DNA of 64,000 nt, taken from Filosporella fistucella (lineage: Eukaryota > Ascomycota > Leotiomycetes > Helotiales). Under the pieces are notes generated by a model, which was not told the origin of the DNA, searched no databases, and saw only the letters and a list, made by a program, of their open reading frames with translations. Made by a program: the position numbers and the translations under genes. Position 1 is the first letter of the stretch; the number at the start of each line of letters is the position of its first letter. The stretch covers positions 1,240,001-1,304,000 of the forward strand of contig JAQJZZ010000014.1 in assembly GCA_030077755.1 (NCBI GenBank). Direction: 5' to 3'. Shown here piece after piece: positions 22,936 through 35,512 of the stretch.

Positions 22936-23804
22936 TTATTCTGTATAGGGTGAGAAAACCACAAGTTGTTATTTAGCCTTGAACTCTAGCACGGCTGAGA
23001 TGCGAATAAATGCCAAGCGTTTTCTAAGTGAGGCTTTCAGACATTTGGCCGAGGGTGGTGACGTAGGTGTGTTGAGGTCGAGCACAGCTCTCTTGCTCTC
23101 GTGAAAGAGATGCCTACCACCTGAGGTACAATTACTGACACAACGCTTCTGCCAACAATCACGAGTCTTCCACATCAGTCATCAACGTTCAAGCTGATGA
23201 ACGGACTATAATGATCAGTCGGTTTTCTTATCACTCGGAGCAGGTCACCAGCAGGAGCGAGAGTAAGATAGTGAGATTTCTTCGAGGCTCGTGGCCCCTG
23301 AAATACAATTTTATTGATTGTCTAAATACACTGGCCTGTAAGCCTTTACGCCCATTTCGCCGGCCCTCGCTGTCGCTCAATGCCATGCCCAGCTCTATGA
23401 ACGCCGATTGTGAATGCTGCACGAGTAACTGCTAGTCGTGTTTGGAATGTAATCGTCGTCTGTATATCAACTTTTTTTTTTCACGAAATCCTCGTATCAA
23501 ATCATCAGCCGTTACAACTGTGTTTCTTACTTGGCTAGGTTTGGTGTCGAAGAGGAACTGTTTTATTAGTATTTCTGATCCGCTTTGGATCGATTTTTGA
23601 AAGAACATTTGCTGATGCCGGCATTGGATAGAGTGTGACCGGGAAGCTGCGAAGGCAGCCTATCATTAGATGGTCAATGGGAGAGGGAGGCAAGAAACTC
23701 GGGATATCTTCGTACAGATTCAGCCAATAGCTGTGACGGATGTCTGCTGTCGTTTTGCTGCTGGTTTACTCGACTCCTACACAAGGTTAGCGGAGCTGCA
23801 GACG
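22936..23804. other. Region between App1 and PAP1 genes
   Basis: About 870 bp with no supported gene. The minus strand near 22935 has a CTATACAG acceptor-like sequence right where the long App1 open leader begins, so a 5' exon of that gene may lie here. It also contains the 3' flank of PAP1. Confidence 0.4.
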
Positions 23805-25869
23805 CTAGACCGCGGGCGTTTCGTCGGTAGGGCAATTGCCAGTATCCAAATGTGATACATTTCTCTTGTTGGGATAATCTTGACATACTTCAGTTGCAGC
23901 GCGCTTCTTTTTCTTCGCTGGTCGGGATGGCTTTTGTTCACCTTCTTCGAAGACATCGTCAGGTAAGTCGAAACTGTAGCCAAAGTTAACATCGGATCCG
24001 GGAAATAGTGCAATACGGGTTTGTCATATTTACTTCTTGAGATGCGCAACATGCAAGGAGCTCAGAGCTTCTTGATATTGATCCCACGTGTGGCACTGGT
24101 TCTTGAAGTCTTCCACAGCCCAAGACAGGTCGAGAGATTTGGCACCTACACAAATTAGCAGATGGGCGGCACCACAAGCTCAGGCGATCCCGATTCCAGA
24201 TCCAAAGCTTCTTGCCATATTACTATAATCTTAGGGTTCGGAACTTACCTTCGTGCAACTCTAGTCCAATGTAGTTTGTATTTGTGTACACCATGGTGAC
24301 ACTGCCCTCACCAGCTGGGTTTTCTTCACCGTTCGTACCTGAGCTATTGATCGCACCTATAGCTAGACCGTGGCCTGTAGTAGCTGTTCCAATGTCCTTA
24401 GCATAATACTTAAGACTGCCAGTTTTCACCTCCTCGATTTCTTCATCAGTTCGACATCTATGTGCTCTGCTAAAACCTTTGTTAAATGGGTGGGCGATTG
24501 CGATAGATGTTTGATCAGTGAGTCGGCCAACGAGAAGCCGGACTCTCGACTCAACGAAGCCAGACCATGTCAATTGAGCATCCTTTGTTGTGCTTGCCGA
24601 GATGATGCATAAGTAGTATTTGTAGCCGGCAGTGAAGAACGTGTGCTTCGCAAAAAGATCTCTCCATTGCGCTTTGCCCATCATAATCTGATCTGTGATA
24701 TTGCCACCACGCTTGAGCTCGTTCTGTATAACTGCCATCGTGGAGTGTGTGACATTATGGGTTGTGCACATCGAGGGGTAGGCAGGTGTGATGATCGGCA
24801 TGATATGTCTTCTGTCAGGAGCGTAAAGCTGTTTTGATTAGTTCAAGATCCAAAGTGTGGCGAGCTGCTTTACCTTTGGATTCCAGACTTTCAGGTTCAG
24901 CTCTCCACCTTCGATGGCCTTCAGTAATACTGGCATCGGCCATTGCCATTTTTCCAATATTTTGAAAAACTTGAGTACAACTGTAGAACCTGTAGCCTTG
25001 GGGTATAATTGACAAACACGAGCAACAAGAATTGCCCAGGCAACACCACCGGGGAAGCCATACATATTACCAGCGATGGCACGCCTCGAACTCCACAGCT
25101 TGATTGTTCGCAAGGCTGTCCTAAATATGGCTTGCTGCGGTACGAGATTCAACATTTCGTCCGCAACTCGTACGCCGTTGAGAGACCGAACTTCTTGATC
25201 GTCTAATCCTCGCAAAAGGTTGTGATCCAACATGGACATGTCCTTCGAGATCTGGGTGTGAATGGCAATTCGACCAAAGAGCAAATCGATATCGATACCT
25301 TGGTACTTTAGAGTGATACAGGGTGCATAAGCGTCGGGTTTTGCCGTCAGATCAGCAATAGAGCCTTCAGGTGCCATTTTGTAAAGAACCTCTGGAAATG
25401 TGGTGAAGAAGTCATCCTTCTTAATATTTTTGGGAGCAACAACGAGAGTGTCAATATCAGAGCCAGGGCCAATAACACCGAGTTTGAAACTGCCAAAGGT
25501 TACGATCTTTCCTCCCAAGGTCTTAACAACATTCTCAGATAAGCCTTGCTTTCGACTGACTACTCTCACGAACTCCTCGGTTATGGATTGGAGTGATTGA
25601 AGGACGGCAGATCTGGAGAAAGGCGAGTTAGTCAAGTCTTACAGGCGACATGCTTTCAATCACTAGGATGCGGCGCATGCACACAAAGGGGGTTGTGGCA
25701 GATAGTTAAGAGTTCCGTACCTCTTGCTGGTTTCTGAAGCACTTTCGTAATTGTTCTGGCGCTTCAGCTCCTCAATGAGGGCAGCGTTGGATTGAATCTC
25801 GCTTTCCGTGGGTGGATTTGTCGAGAGAGGAGCAGTCACACCCAAGGGCTTTGCCCCTTGTGTCGCCAT
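23805..25869 (-). CDS. PAP1: Nuclear poly(A) polymerase
   Basis: Five exons: 25869-25721, 25612-24874, 24828-24249, 24145-24034 and 23973-23805, giving 582 aa, near the usual fungal length. The nucleotidyltransferase core is plain: GSFKLGVIGPGSDIDTL carries the first two catalytic aspartates and GIDIDLLFG the third. The central domain (IKLWSSRRAIAGNMYGFPGG) and the RNA-binding domain opening (VWNPK joined to LYAPDRRHIMPIITPAYPSM) follow. The second splice was fixed by that conserved junction. The tail is basic (KKKKRAA), a likely nuclear signal. The enzyme adds the poly(A) tail to cleaved pre-mRNA in the CPF complex. Its start is 242 bp from the divergent carnosine methyltransferase gene. Confidence 0.93.
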
Positions 25870-26111
25870 GGTCGATGAACCCAAGAGACCGCAAGCAAAA
25901 AGTCGAACTTGGAACAGGTTTGTCGTGATGATAGTTTTAAGTTGAGGATGGAGTAGAGCTCAACGGCTTAAACTAATCCTGGATAGGCTTAGCCTATTCG
26001 CTCTCCAAATGGCAAGGCTGAGCCGATAACTGGACGAGGCGAGAAATAAATGGCTAGAAATTCACATTGAACGCAAACAAACCTCAATTTCTAGTAAGGA
26101 ACGGAAATTCA
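25870..26111. promoter_or_regulatory. Compact divergent promoter of PAP1 and the carnosine methyltransferase gene
   Basis: Only 242 bp separate the two ATGs, so both genes must share this interval for initiation. No TATA box or strong operator palindrome is visible. Inferred from layout alone. Confidence 0.5.
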
Positions 26112-27655
26112 ATGTCGGAAAACGAGTGGGTTGGAAATCAGGAGACCTACAACGATGTCGAGGAGCGGAGAGTACTTCTTGCAGCCTTGGATTCCTTCTA
26201 GTAAGCAATATTTCCCTTACATCACGTTCTGTTGATAGCGTGCTGGATGACGTCTAGGCATTCATGGCTATTCCTATTTAGATATCTCAACCATCAGTCC
26301 TTGATTTATGCGGGGGATATTCGTGTTTTGTATAATGTTCAAATTTCAAATTTTTTGTTATTTTTGTTCCATATTCTTCGCTTTTGAACAGCTCGAAATT
26401 CTGAAATCGATTTCGGCTTCGACGATGGCATAAAATTATTCTATTTTCTGCCGATGTCAGAGTATCAACTATCGTATGCCAAAGAAATATTTATTGATCC
26501 ATGTTAATAGCCAATACTCAAAAGTTGCGCACTTCAACACCACTCACTTGCGGCGACAAGCCTTTTACGCACTTCCACGTGCACACTGGGAGATGTTAGC
26601 AGCTCCACCATTCTCCTACTTGGATACTCTGAACGCAGTTGATGATGCAATCGACGAGAATGCAGATTTGGCTTTTGCTATTTTTCAATCTGGGCTTGAT
26701 TCTTTTGGAATTGCCTCCAAGCCCAGCGATACCGACTCTGAATGGAAGGGGAAGGCAACTTCAACGGACTTCGAAAAAGCAAGAAGCACTATTCGCCAAT
26801 TCTTTCGAGACTGGTCAGAAGAAGGCGCATCGGAACGAGCGGCATGTTATGATCCAGTGATCAAAGCTCTTCAAAAAGAATGGCCATCTCCCTTCTATTC
26901 TAAAATACGCGTTTTAGTTCCAGGTGCTGGTCTAGGACGGCTTGTTTTCGAACTTTGCCAGAATGGCTTCCAGACAGAAGGCAATGAAATAAGCTATCAC
27001 CAACTTCTTGCAAGTTCCTACATTCTCAATCATTGTCCTGAAGCACGGGCTCACTCGATATATCCGTGGGTACATTCCTTCTCCAATCATAAGAGTCGCG
27101 CAGAACATCTCAAGTCTGTCAAAGTCCCGGATTTACATCCTGGAACTACGATGGGTAGCAACGAGAGTGCTGGAGAGATGAGTATGAGCGCCTCTGATTT
27201 CATTCTTTTGTATGGCGATGAAGAACGCAAGGGGAGCTTTGATGCAGTTGTTACTGTCTTCTTCCTTGATACTGCTCCTAACATCATTCGATACATCGAA
27301 ACCATCAGAAATTGCTTGCTGAAAGGCGGGTTGCTTGTGAACATGGGGCCTCTTTTGTGGCACTTTGAAAACAATGCTCCTGGTACGCACGGGAAAGAAG
27401 CAGGATCCGGTGAGGAGCATAGTGGCGAAGGTAAGACTTTCATATTGTGTTTGTAAATCTCCTAACGAGAGCATAGGTATTGCGGATCCTGGAGCGGTGG
27501 AGCTTACTGATGATGAAGTGGTGGCATTGATTGAAAAGATGGGCTTTGACATAGTGACGAGAGAATCGGGCATCAAGGCTCCTTATATTCAAGATCCAGA
27601 AAGCATGCTGCTAAACACATATCAAGCAAGTCACTGGGTAGCACGAAAACGGTGA
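26112..27655 (+). CDS. Carnosine N-methyltransferase (N2227 family)
   Basis: Three exons: 26112-26200, 26511-27430 and 27477-27655, giving 395 aa. The first splice yields FYQYSKVAHFNTTHLRRQAF, the family-typical start of the domain. The SAM-binding loop is VLVPGAGLGRLVFEL, with the acidic motif 2 in TEGNEISYHQL. Later motifs are TVFFLDTAPNIIRYI and GGLLVNMGPLLWHFE. The family methylates carnosine to anserine, and related peptidyl histidine, using SAM; the fungal substrate is uncertain. Intron 1 is 310 nt, several times longer than most here. It shares a short promoter region with PAP1. Confidence 0.88.
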
Positions 27656-28013
27656 AACATTACATGTTCATGTGGACGAGGAAAAACAAGGTTTCATGCG
27701 GTGCTACTACTAGTGCTCGGGGTCGCTTGCTTGCTAGGAATAACCGTAGTCACTTGACCAATAAAACCCTTAAATGATTGGGGTAATTGCTTCAGCTTTC
27801 GATAATTCTATCTAACTGCATTGACATGTTCTGCGCCAAGATTAGACTCTTTGGAGTTTCGTTAGCTGCCAATTTGGCCAAGATTGAGAGGATGATTTTC
27901 GACCACGACGAATTGCTCCGAGGGCGTGCCATCGTGTATATCTAAGAAAATATGTAATGGCTCAAGCGGTGAGAAGCGCCAGTCGATTATATGATCTAGT
28001 TTGATCCCTCGTT
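27656..28013. other. Convergent 3' region, no gene
   Basis: About 360 bp between the convergent methyltransferase and reductase genes. Nothing beyond likely 3' UTR sequence is seen. Confidence 0.5.
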
Positions 28014-28992
28014 CTACAACTTTGCTTTGCTTTCATCTTCCTTCATAGCTGAAGCCATACCCCCACGGTTCCAGACTTCTCCCCCATCTACTGTGATAAC
28101 TGCTCCATTGACATGCGAACTTGCCCTCGAACTCAAAAACACCACAAGCCCAGCTATATCTTCTGGTTTACCCAATCTCTTGCTTGGATTGCTCGCCTCC
28201 AGTTGAGCAAGCCCTCCTGATAATTCTATTAAGCCACTTGCCATTTTGCTGGGGAAAAAACCTGGTGCAATTGCATTGACAAGAATATGTCGGGGACCAA
28301 GCTCAACTGCCAAATTCTTCGTAAGATGTATGACGGCTGCCTTGGATGCAGAATATCCAAAAGTGGCATTTGCACCTAATGACCCGATGCCGATTCCTGC
28401 TACAGACGCCGTAATAATGACCCTCGAAGGATCTTCAATTGTGCCCTGCTTCTGTAACAAAGGCGCAAACCTACCCCTCATCAGCAAAATTCCATTACCC
28501 AGGAACTCTAACTCACAATCTTATAGTATTGAAAACGCTCTTAACATTCAAGTCCATCACCTTCGCAAAGGCGCTATCGGGGTGCGTGTCAAAGGCCTCC
28601 CCCCAAGTCGCGCCCGCATTGGCAAAGAGTATGTCAACATGATCAGTTGTCTTCGCTACCTCCTTCACTAAATGCTCGACTCCCTCTATCTTTGCACTGT
28701 CGGCAGGTACAGAGATGGCTTTTGCGCCGGGTGCGAGGTTGGGAAGGGCATTGAGGAGCTTGACGGCCTCTTCGCACGCCTTGGCTTTTCGGGATGTGAT
28801 GTAGACTTTCGAGGCACCTGCCTGTAGGAAGCTGAGGATCGCTGTTAGCTAGGTTTGGAAAAATGGATGGACAAAGTACCCAGAAGCTGCATGTAGCCCT
28901 AAACCGCGACTACCGCCAGTCACCACGATGACTTTTCCCTTCAGAGAGAAGATGTTGGGGAAGTCCTTGAGGTCGGTTTCATAATTGGGCAT
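28014..28992 (-). CDS. Short-chain dehydrogenase/reductase, RhlG/FabG-like
   Basis: Three exons: 28992-28880, 28831-28517 and 28470-28014, giving 294 aa. The cofactor loop TGGSRGLG, the NAG motif (ANAGATWGEAF), the catalytic Ser in ITASVAG and the YSASK catalytic Tyr/Lys pair are all present. NAIAPGFFPSKM and a C-terminal GAVITVDGGE close a classical SDR fold. Close relatives are annotated as rhamnolipid-biosynthesis 3-oxoacyl-ACP reductases, but the fungal substrate is unknown. The ATG at 28992 is the first in frame; a longer frame to 29034 lacks ATG. The protein is cytosolic by default, with no signal peptide. Confidence 0.88.
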
Positions 28993-29880
28993 CTTGGTAT
29001 TGATTTTGGGTGGTGGATGGTTAGGGGATGACAATGAGCCTCAATCGTTTATATAGATAGGAGAAAGTACTGAAAATGACCGTAGACGTACAAGTGAGGT
29101 GAATTATATACATAAGTCGAAGCATCAAATTAGGTGAGCAATCTTGGGACTAATACCCCACAATCTACCACTTTACCGGGTTTGGGGAAAAGAAGCCGAG
29201 GTTCGAACTAGCGCTCAGGGGGCTTTGGTCTGGCTACCGAGTCGGGGAAAGTTAGTTATTTCGGGACCTCCAGGTCAACCATCCAGATTCTCGTAAGTCA
29301 ATGCAACAGCCATGGAATGTTTCATCATCTGTTTATTTCTTTTTCTGTATTCTGGCCCGTAGCAATTGAGGTCAAGCTGGCCAGTGCTCCGCAAATCTCG
29401 GTTCCATTAGCAAGTATCGCAATAGATACGACACAAGCTACGACCAGAAGTCTTTCGATTGACGCTGTTGGCTTACATCCGTTGAACGGCCAGAATCGAT
29501 CACTGATTCTGTAGTATATGGGATGGTTATAGGTTTGATCATATAAGGTATACCAATTGTCCGCAAATCGTCCGAGAAAATTGTGAAAGAAACTTAGAAA
29601 TATCTCGCCGTCTTTCAAACTTCCCTTTTTTTAATGTCCTCTGCTCTCCTTTCCCACCGCGACTTGGTTACGTTTTTTTCTTTAACTAATACAACTTCTT
29701 GATTCCGAGATGCATTGCAGTATTGCCTTGATCACAGCCACGACCGCTTCCAGATTTTGTTACAATTGCTTAAGTGAATCTCAAATCTGACGAGAACCGG
29801 AACTTTCTGTAAATTGACGTTCTTGTTGTGACTCACAAGAAGGAAATTCAATTAATATCGAGCACAAGAGTTATAAGATG
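28993..29880. other. Intergenic, no supported gene
   Basis: About 890 bp upstream of the reductase and the protease genes. Short open frames occur on both strands but none has convincing start, splice or domain evidence. A tRNA-like ggttcgaac B-box sequence near 29202 has no matching arms. Confidence 0.4.
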
Positions 29881-29959
29881 CTTCTCGTCATCCCAAGAGG
29901 CTTCTCGTCATTCAAGATCTTTCTCGTCATCTCAAGAGTCTTCTTGTCATTTCGGGAGT
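29881..29959. repeat. 20-bp minisatellite, four copies
   Basis: Four head-to-tail units of about 20 bp with consensus cttctcgtcatctcaagagt occupy 29881-29900, 29901-29919, 29920-29939 and 29940-29959, with a few mismatches. The array lies 70 bp upstream of the start codon of the aspartic protease gene, so it is in its promoter or 5' leader. Confidence 0.8.
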
Positions 29960-30030
29960 GGGAAGATACAAACACAATATTTTGGTCCAACGCATATACC
30001 CCCGGAGAGCTTTTATCTACGCAGATTACC

Positions 30031-32321
30031 ATGAATTGGAGTGTCGCAGTAGGCGTCATACTTGGCTCGCTCCCATTCAGCTTCTGTTTTAACACTGAAC
30101 CCATATATGGTCCTAGATATATCTCCATTCCAATCACGGCTGTGGAACCTCATACCCCACACGGGACTTATTCTGGGTCGCTGCTTCCTCAATTTGGTTC
30201 CGATTTCGATTTAGAATTAGACAATATTAAGCATGGACTTCTTTATCTAGTTAATGGTGGGTCAAATCAACATTTCGAAGGCCGCTTGCTTATCTTCACG
30301 GCTAGCTACCTTAGGGACTCCACCTCAATCTGTATCCCTTCAAATCGATACTGGATCCTCTGGCATCTGGGTGGATCCAAACTGTGAGAAGGCTGGTTTG
30401 CCGAATTTACAATTACTCTGCAAAGCGTTCCCCCATTACGATCCCTTGAGATCGACTACCGCTAAAAATCTACATCGCCATTCGAACGAGACTTTCAGGA
30501 TTGGTTCTTTCTCGGGGAACTACTTTGCTGAACGCCTTTTAATCGGGGGTCTGTGACACTGAACTTAAAAGAGGATAGACACTGATTTTTAACAGAGGAT
30601 GAGATTACAGACCTACCCATCGCTATTTCGACTGAAAGTGGTAATCAGGTTGTTGGTATCATGGGCGTCAGCTGTCTGCAATCCCCTTTTTCTTCCTCCA
30701 GTTTCTCACCCTGTGCAGCAAGATTTCCCTGTTTTTCATACTGTCAAAACTATTGCTACGTAGAACTCTCACAGAGCACGTAACTAATTTTGTTAGTGGG
30801 AGCCACCATAATTGATGGGATGTACCGTCAAGGAAAGATCAAGAGCCGAGTTTTCAGCCTTGACTTGAGAAACGTCAATTCCCCTAGCGGTAATAGATAC
30901 TTGTTGGCGTTGAAATTGCTTTCTAATGATTTCAAGGTTCTTTACTTTTAGGCGCAGTTGACAGGAAGAAATTTGCTGGTACTTTGGAGAAACTTCCAAT
31001 CATACCATCAACTTCGGTCAATGATAACCTGGCCAGGTACATGGGAGATTCCGTCCATTCCATGTCCTTCACTAACTCTGTCAGGTATTGGATCCAAATG
31101 ACGTCTCTAGGTATCACAAACCAAGGAGAACCGTGTTCCAAGCAATACACTCCACAGAACTACGTACAAAAAATAGTGATTGATAGCGGATCTACCATCA
31201 GCTGGTTGCCACTAGAGCTAGTCGAAAAAATGCTCCTAGACTTCACGGATGTTAAACCCCACAATAGCGGAGTCTTCAGTGTTGATTGCGCACACCAAAA
31301 CGAAAAAGGCTACATTAATTTTGGCTTTGGAAGCACAGTGATAAGGGTGCCGTACAGCGAGTTTATTTGGTTGCAAGAGGACAAGGGGGTCTGCTTATTT
31401 GGAGTAGGTGCACTGGAGTCCCCAGATGGGGTCCCGCATCTTGGAGGTAAGAACCTCCATCGCTAGTTTTCTCTGGGCTACTGTAACTCTTTGAGATACC
31501 TTCCTCAGATCTGCGTATGGTAAGGACATATTCCCATTATAGTATTAATGCTAACACCTCCAGTCGTTTTCGATCAGGACAACCACAACGTCCACCTAGC
31601 AAGTTATGTAGACTGTGGGGAAAGTATTGTGCAAATTGGAGCTGGTCAGAATGCTGTACCATCAATCGCTGGAGAGTGCTTTTTAGATACATTTCCAGTG
31701 TCATCCACAATTTCCTCGTCGGAGGCCTCGAGCTCCGCGATAAGTTTACAGCTAAGTGTTCTCTCTAGCAGTATTCGACCGACTTCGAAAGCGCAGGGCA
31801 GCTTTCCGACATCAACTAAGCCAATTGTCATCACGACTTCACTCGCCAGAGCTTCCACGACTCCCGCAGACAAATTGTCAAGAAGCAGTCCTAGCCTTGA
31901 TGTCAGTCACTCGCCGAGCAGTCTTCAAGCGACATCGACGCCCGAAAACGGTTTCATCACCACAACGAAGCCAACTGCAGTGAAAGTATCCCAGACCGTT
32001 ACTGCACACGCATTGTCTTTGTCGTCACTTGGATGCTTCAAGGAACCATCACCTCCTCCCGTGACCAAGATTCTCGCAAGCGTTGATATGACACTGGAAA
32101 AATGTGTTTCAGCCGCTTACATGAATAGTTCGTACCACTATGTCGCATTAGAATACGGAATCGAATGCTGGGCAGCTTCGACAAGCCCTGTTGCAGAACG
32201 GACGAGTGGAATAGGTGCCTGCACACAGCCATGTAAGGGCAACTCAAAACAAAGCTGTGGTGGATCGAGTATGTTCAATTTGTATGCTTTGCCGAGTGCC
32301 ACTCGAATTGGGCGAGTGTAG
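30031..32321 (+). CDS. Secreted pepsin-like aspartic protease with C-terminal WSC domain
   Basis: Proposed exons are 30031-30256, 30306-30548, 30596 to about 30678, 30797-30889, 30952 to about 31450, a possible microexon near 31508, and 31564-32321. A signal peptide (MNWSVAVGVILGSLPFSFC) starts the protein. Splicing gives LVNATLGTPPQSVSLQ and the first active site IDTGSSGIWV; the second is VIDSGSTISWLP, so both catalytic aspartates are present. VVFDQDNHNVHLASY is the expected closing strand. A Ser/Thr-rich linker of ~120 residues follows, then a WSC-like domain starting LGCFKEPSPPP with CVSAAY, YGIECWAAS, ACTQPC and KQSCGG. This suggests a wall-anchored or glycan-binding protease. The donor of exon 3 and the microexon are ambiguous, so partial decay cannot be excluded. 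Confidence 0.72.
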
Positions 32322-32763
32322 AGTCAATCCAACCTTTGGAAATACACACAAAATTTGCGCGTTGGGTTATTAACGTCGGATCTTACATGAAGTTTTGGTT
32401 CGAATTCGGTCTTCGCGTTTGAGTATCAATGACATTGTTTTGTGCAATATTCACTTCCGTGCATGGTATTATTTCATGACTCACCCGTGACCAATAGCTC
32501 TTTTCCTTTAGAGAGCCCTCAGCTGCATTGGGAAGCTTAGCTCTAAGTCAGCCTATATAGTCTAATAGGTGTCTTGCAGATCTTGAAGTGTGATGGGGTT
32601 CACTTTGAACCGAAGATTGCCCGACTGACGACTGAAACCCAGCAGAACCCTTGCATGTCAGGTGAAGTCGAACGTCCCCCAACCCTACACCTACCTACCT
32701 ATCTACCTCCACCGCATACAACTTGGAGAGCCCCAAATCTCAGCAACAGATCGTCATTTTAAC
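32322..32763. other. Intergenic / 5' leader of the M24 peptidase gene
   Basis: About 440 bp without a supported gene. A short (CTAC)n-like tract lies at about 32690-32710, just upstream of the next start codon. Confidence 0.45.
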
Positions 32764-34745
32764 ATGGATTTCGAAGATGCGCAGGAGAGGCCATCCTCAA
32801 GATCGAGCGAGTCTAGCCTAGAGATGGAGGAAGTCGCTGGGTTTGTGTATGTACCACCCCGAGGAACATCGTTCCTGAGCTGACTCGGTGCAGATCGGTC
32901 AACTTCAAATCAAAGAAGCAAGAGAAATACCCAGGTTGGTCAAGTTGCCCTGGCCAAAGGGTCTTGTAAAGACATGGGACTGACGTGATCTCAAAGCGAA
33001 ATTACACGCCCGATCCGTTGCCAAACATCTCGGGGTCAAATCTGGCTTGGTATATTTGCCCGGTCTCCAAAATCCACCATATGAAGATAGTGATCAAGCA
33101 CCGCCACTGCGCCAACGCCGCGTAGGTTCCGATTCTTTTCTGCTCAAATTTTCAATCACTTTTTCATTTAAGTACTTAACCGCGTTCACAGTACTTCTAT
33201 TATCTTAGTGGCCTCGATGTCCCAGGTTGTATGGTCACCTATGATATCCGCCGAGATGAATTGACTGCCTTTATTCCGCCCCCGAATTCAGGTACGTCTA
33301 AGTTCTAATTTATCCCCTAGATTCATAATGTACGACGGGCCAGCAAATTGAAAGTCACTTGTTTCTGCCTCCTGTGACTCGCAGCGGATCTATGCATCCA
33401 GGCCTAATACTTTCATAGGCCGTGACGTGATATACAACGGTTTAAATCCTACTCGCAATGAAGTCAAAAAGGCTTACAACTTTGATTCTGTTGAGCTGAC
33501 AAGTAGCCTGGATGGTTATCTTGCCAGCTTCGCCCATCATGAACCTTCTTCCAAAATCTTCTTGCTTCACAACTCCCAAGCCCCAGAGGACTTTCTTCGA
33601 TATATGATTGCTCCGGATGGCAGTAGAAAAGAAATCCACTTCGACAGCTTCAGCCTTCAACCGGCGATGGACGCTGCTCGCGTTATTAAGAGTCCTTACG
33701 AGATCAAGATGATTCGAAGAGCTAGCGCTATTACCGCACAGGGGCATATCAACGTCTTGCGAGCAATCAAAGAGCTTGAGAATGAGGCTGAGGTGGAAGC
33801 TATATTTGCGGCCACATGTATCTCGGAGCAAGCCAAAACACAAGCTTATGGCATTATTGCAGGCTCTGGGGAGAACGCAAGCACACTTCATTATGGTGCC
33901 AACAATGAATCATTAAAGGGTCGACAGCTACTTTGCATCGATGCTGGATGCGAATGGAAATGTTATGCCTCGGACGTCACGAGGACATTCCCAATATCTG
34001 GAAAGTTCACACCAGAAGCGAAAGCAATTTACGATATAGTTGCCAGAATGCAGGAGGAGTGCATCGAGATGGTCAGACCTGCTGCGAACTATCGAGATAT
34101 ACATATGCATGCACACAAAGTTGCCATTGAGGGGCTTATGGAACTCGGCTTACTTCACAATGGAACATTTGAGGAGTTGTATAAAGCCGGTGCAGCTGTA
34201 CCTTTCTTCCCGCATGGACTTGGCCGTTAGTCTGACTCTTTCCCTCCTTGCATGTCGGCCAGCTAATTGTTCCAGATTATATGGGACTTGAATGTCATGA
34301 TGTCGGAGATGGCGGTGCGCTCCTATTGACAGCCAAGAACAAGAACAGAAACTGGGCATCTTTGTATTATAAGATCATCGATAATCCCAGCGCTTATGCT
34401 GCCTCTGTTCTAGCGCCTAATATGGTCATTACAGTGGAACCTGGGATGTAAGAGAATGCCAACTTCTAATTTTGAAAGTCACTGATGATTTGTAGTTACT
34501 TTTCTCGTTATGCATTAGAGGAAGTCTGGTTGAAGAATCCGAACTATGCAAAGTATATCAACAAGGGGCTCTTGGAAGCATTCTATCCCGTGGGGGGCGT
34601 GAGAATCGAGGATGATATATTGGTGACTGAAGATGGATACGAGAACCTTACTACAGCACCAAAGGGAGATGAGGCCTTGGAAATCATCAACGAGGCAAAA
34701 GGGGTCGTACTTCAAGAGACGACAAGAAGACGATGGTTTTGGTAA
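32764..34745 (+). CDS. M24B metallopeptidase: Xaa-Pro aminopeptidase/dipeptidase
   Basis: Seven exons: 32764-32846, 32894-32934, 32997-33121, 33192-33291, 33419-34225, 34276-34447 and 34496-34745, giving 525 aa. Splicing restores the family landmarks [16 protein letters not shown] and [15 protein letters not shown] in the N-terminal domain. The pita-bread domain has the metal ligands: two Asp in [20 protein letters not shown], His in [13 protein letters not shown], Glu in VEPGIYFSR and Glu in [12 protein letters not shown]. It removes or splits Xaa-Pro dipeptides using two Mn ions, in proline recycling. No signal peptide is seen, so it is probably cytosolic. Being next to a secreted protease gene may be chance. 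Confidence 0.9.
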
Positions 34746-35512
34746 TTAGTAGCTTATCCCCTGAGAGTTTGAGAAAAATCAAATCAATAGCAGTCCCCAA
34801 AACATCACGACTCGCAGTCAAGCTTGTCAGATCATTTTACAACCTGCAATCACAGTCAAGTTGCAGGATTTCTCAAGTGAAGTAATGATGCCCCAGTGCT
34901 ATGTAACTTTCACGTGTTCTTCTATCTCCCATGGGACAATAATTATTTGAGGACAACGGATTTTCAACAGCGGTGAATGCGACCTCTCTGCAGCAGGGAA
35001 AAATCGCCTTTGGAATGACCCTTGGGGGCTGCCCATGATAATAACGGACTATCTAGAGTGCTTCCCGATACTAAAAATACCCCAGCGGCCAAGTAAAACT
35101 AAGCAAGATGGTCGGTATGCTAGACTCTTTCCAGAAACGACCATTGGAAAGGCTATTGAAGAGGGCTCTATTGGAGCTCTCTCGACGGCAACAATGATAT
35201 GAGGCAGGCTCTGAAAAGTTGCAATCCCCAATTTATATCCTTCAAGGCGTCTATGCACATGCTCTCTCTTACAATGGAGGGTGAACTATGTTATACAGCA
35301 GAAAGGTAGAATACTGAGCTGCACGGTCAATTGGGCGACTTCGACCCGCTCATTGATGAAATATTTCAACGTGTCGATTGGTCGCATATTATGGAAATCG
35401 ACCGGAACCTTGGTAGAATTGTGGCCCCAGAGAAAAGTCTAGAAGGACGACCGCAACTAGAAACCACTCAGCTAATTGACATATCCCCATGTTTCCTACC
35501 CAGATCAATTTA
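34746..35512. other. Intergenic, no supported gene
   Basis: About 770 bp downstream of the peptidase. Only short frames without support are present. Confidence 0.45.

Noticed and set aside
29165..29240. tRNA-like ggttcgaac sequence
   Set aside because: The B-box-like string has no matching T-stem, D-arm or acceptor on either strand.
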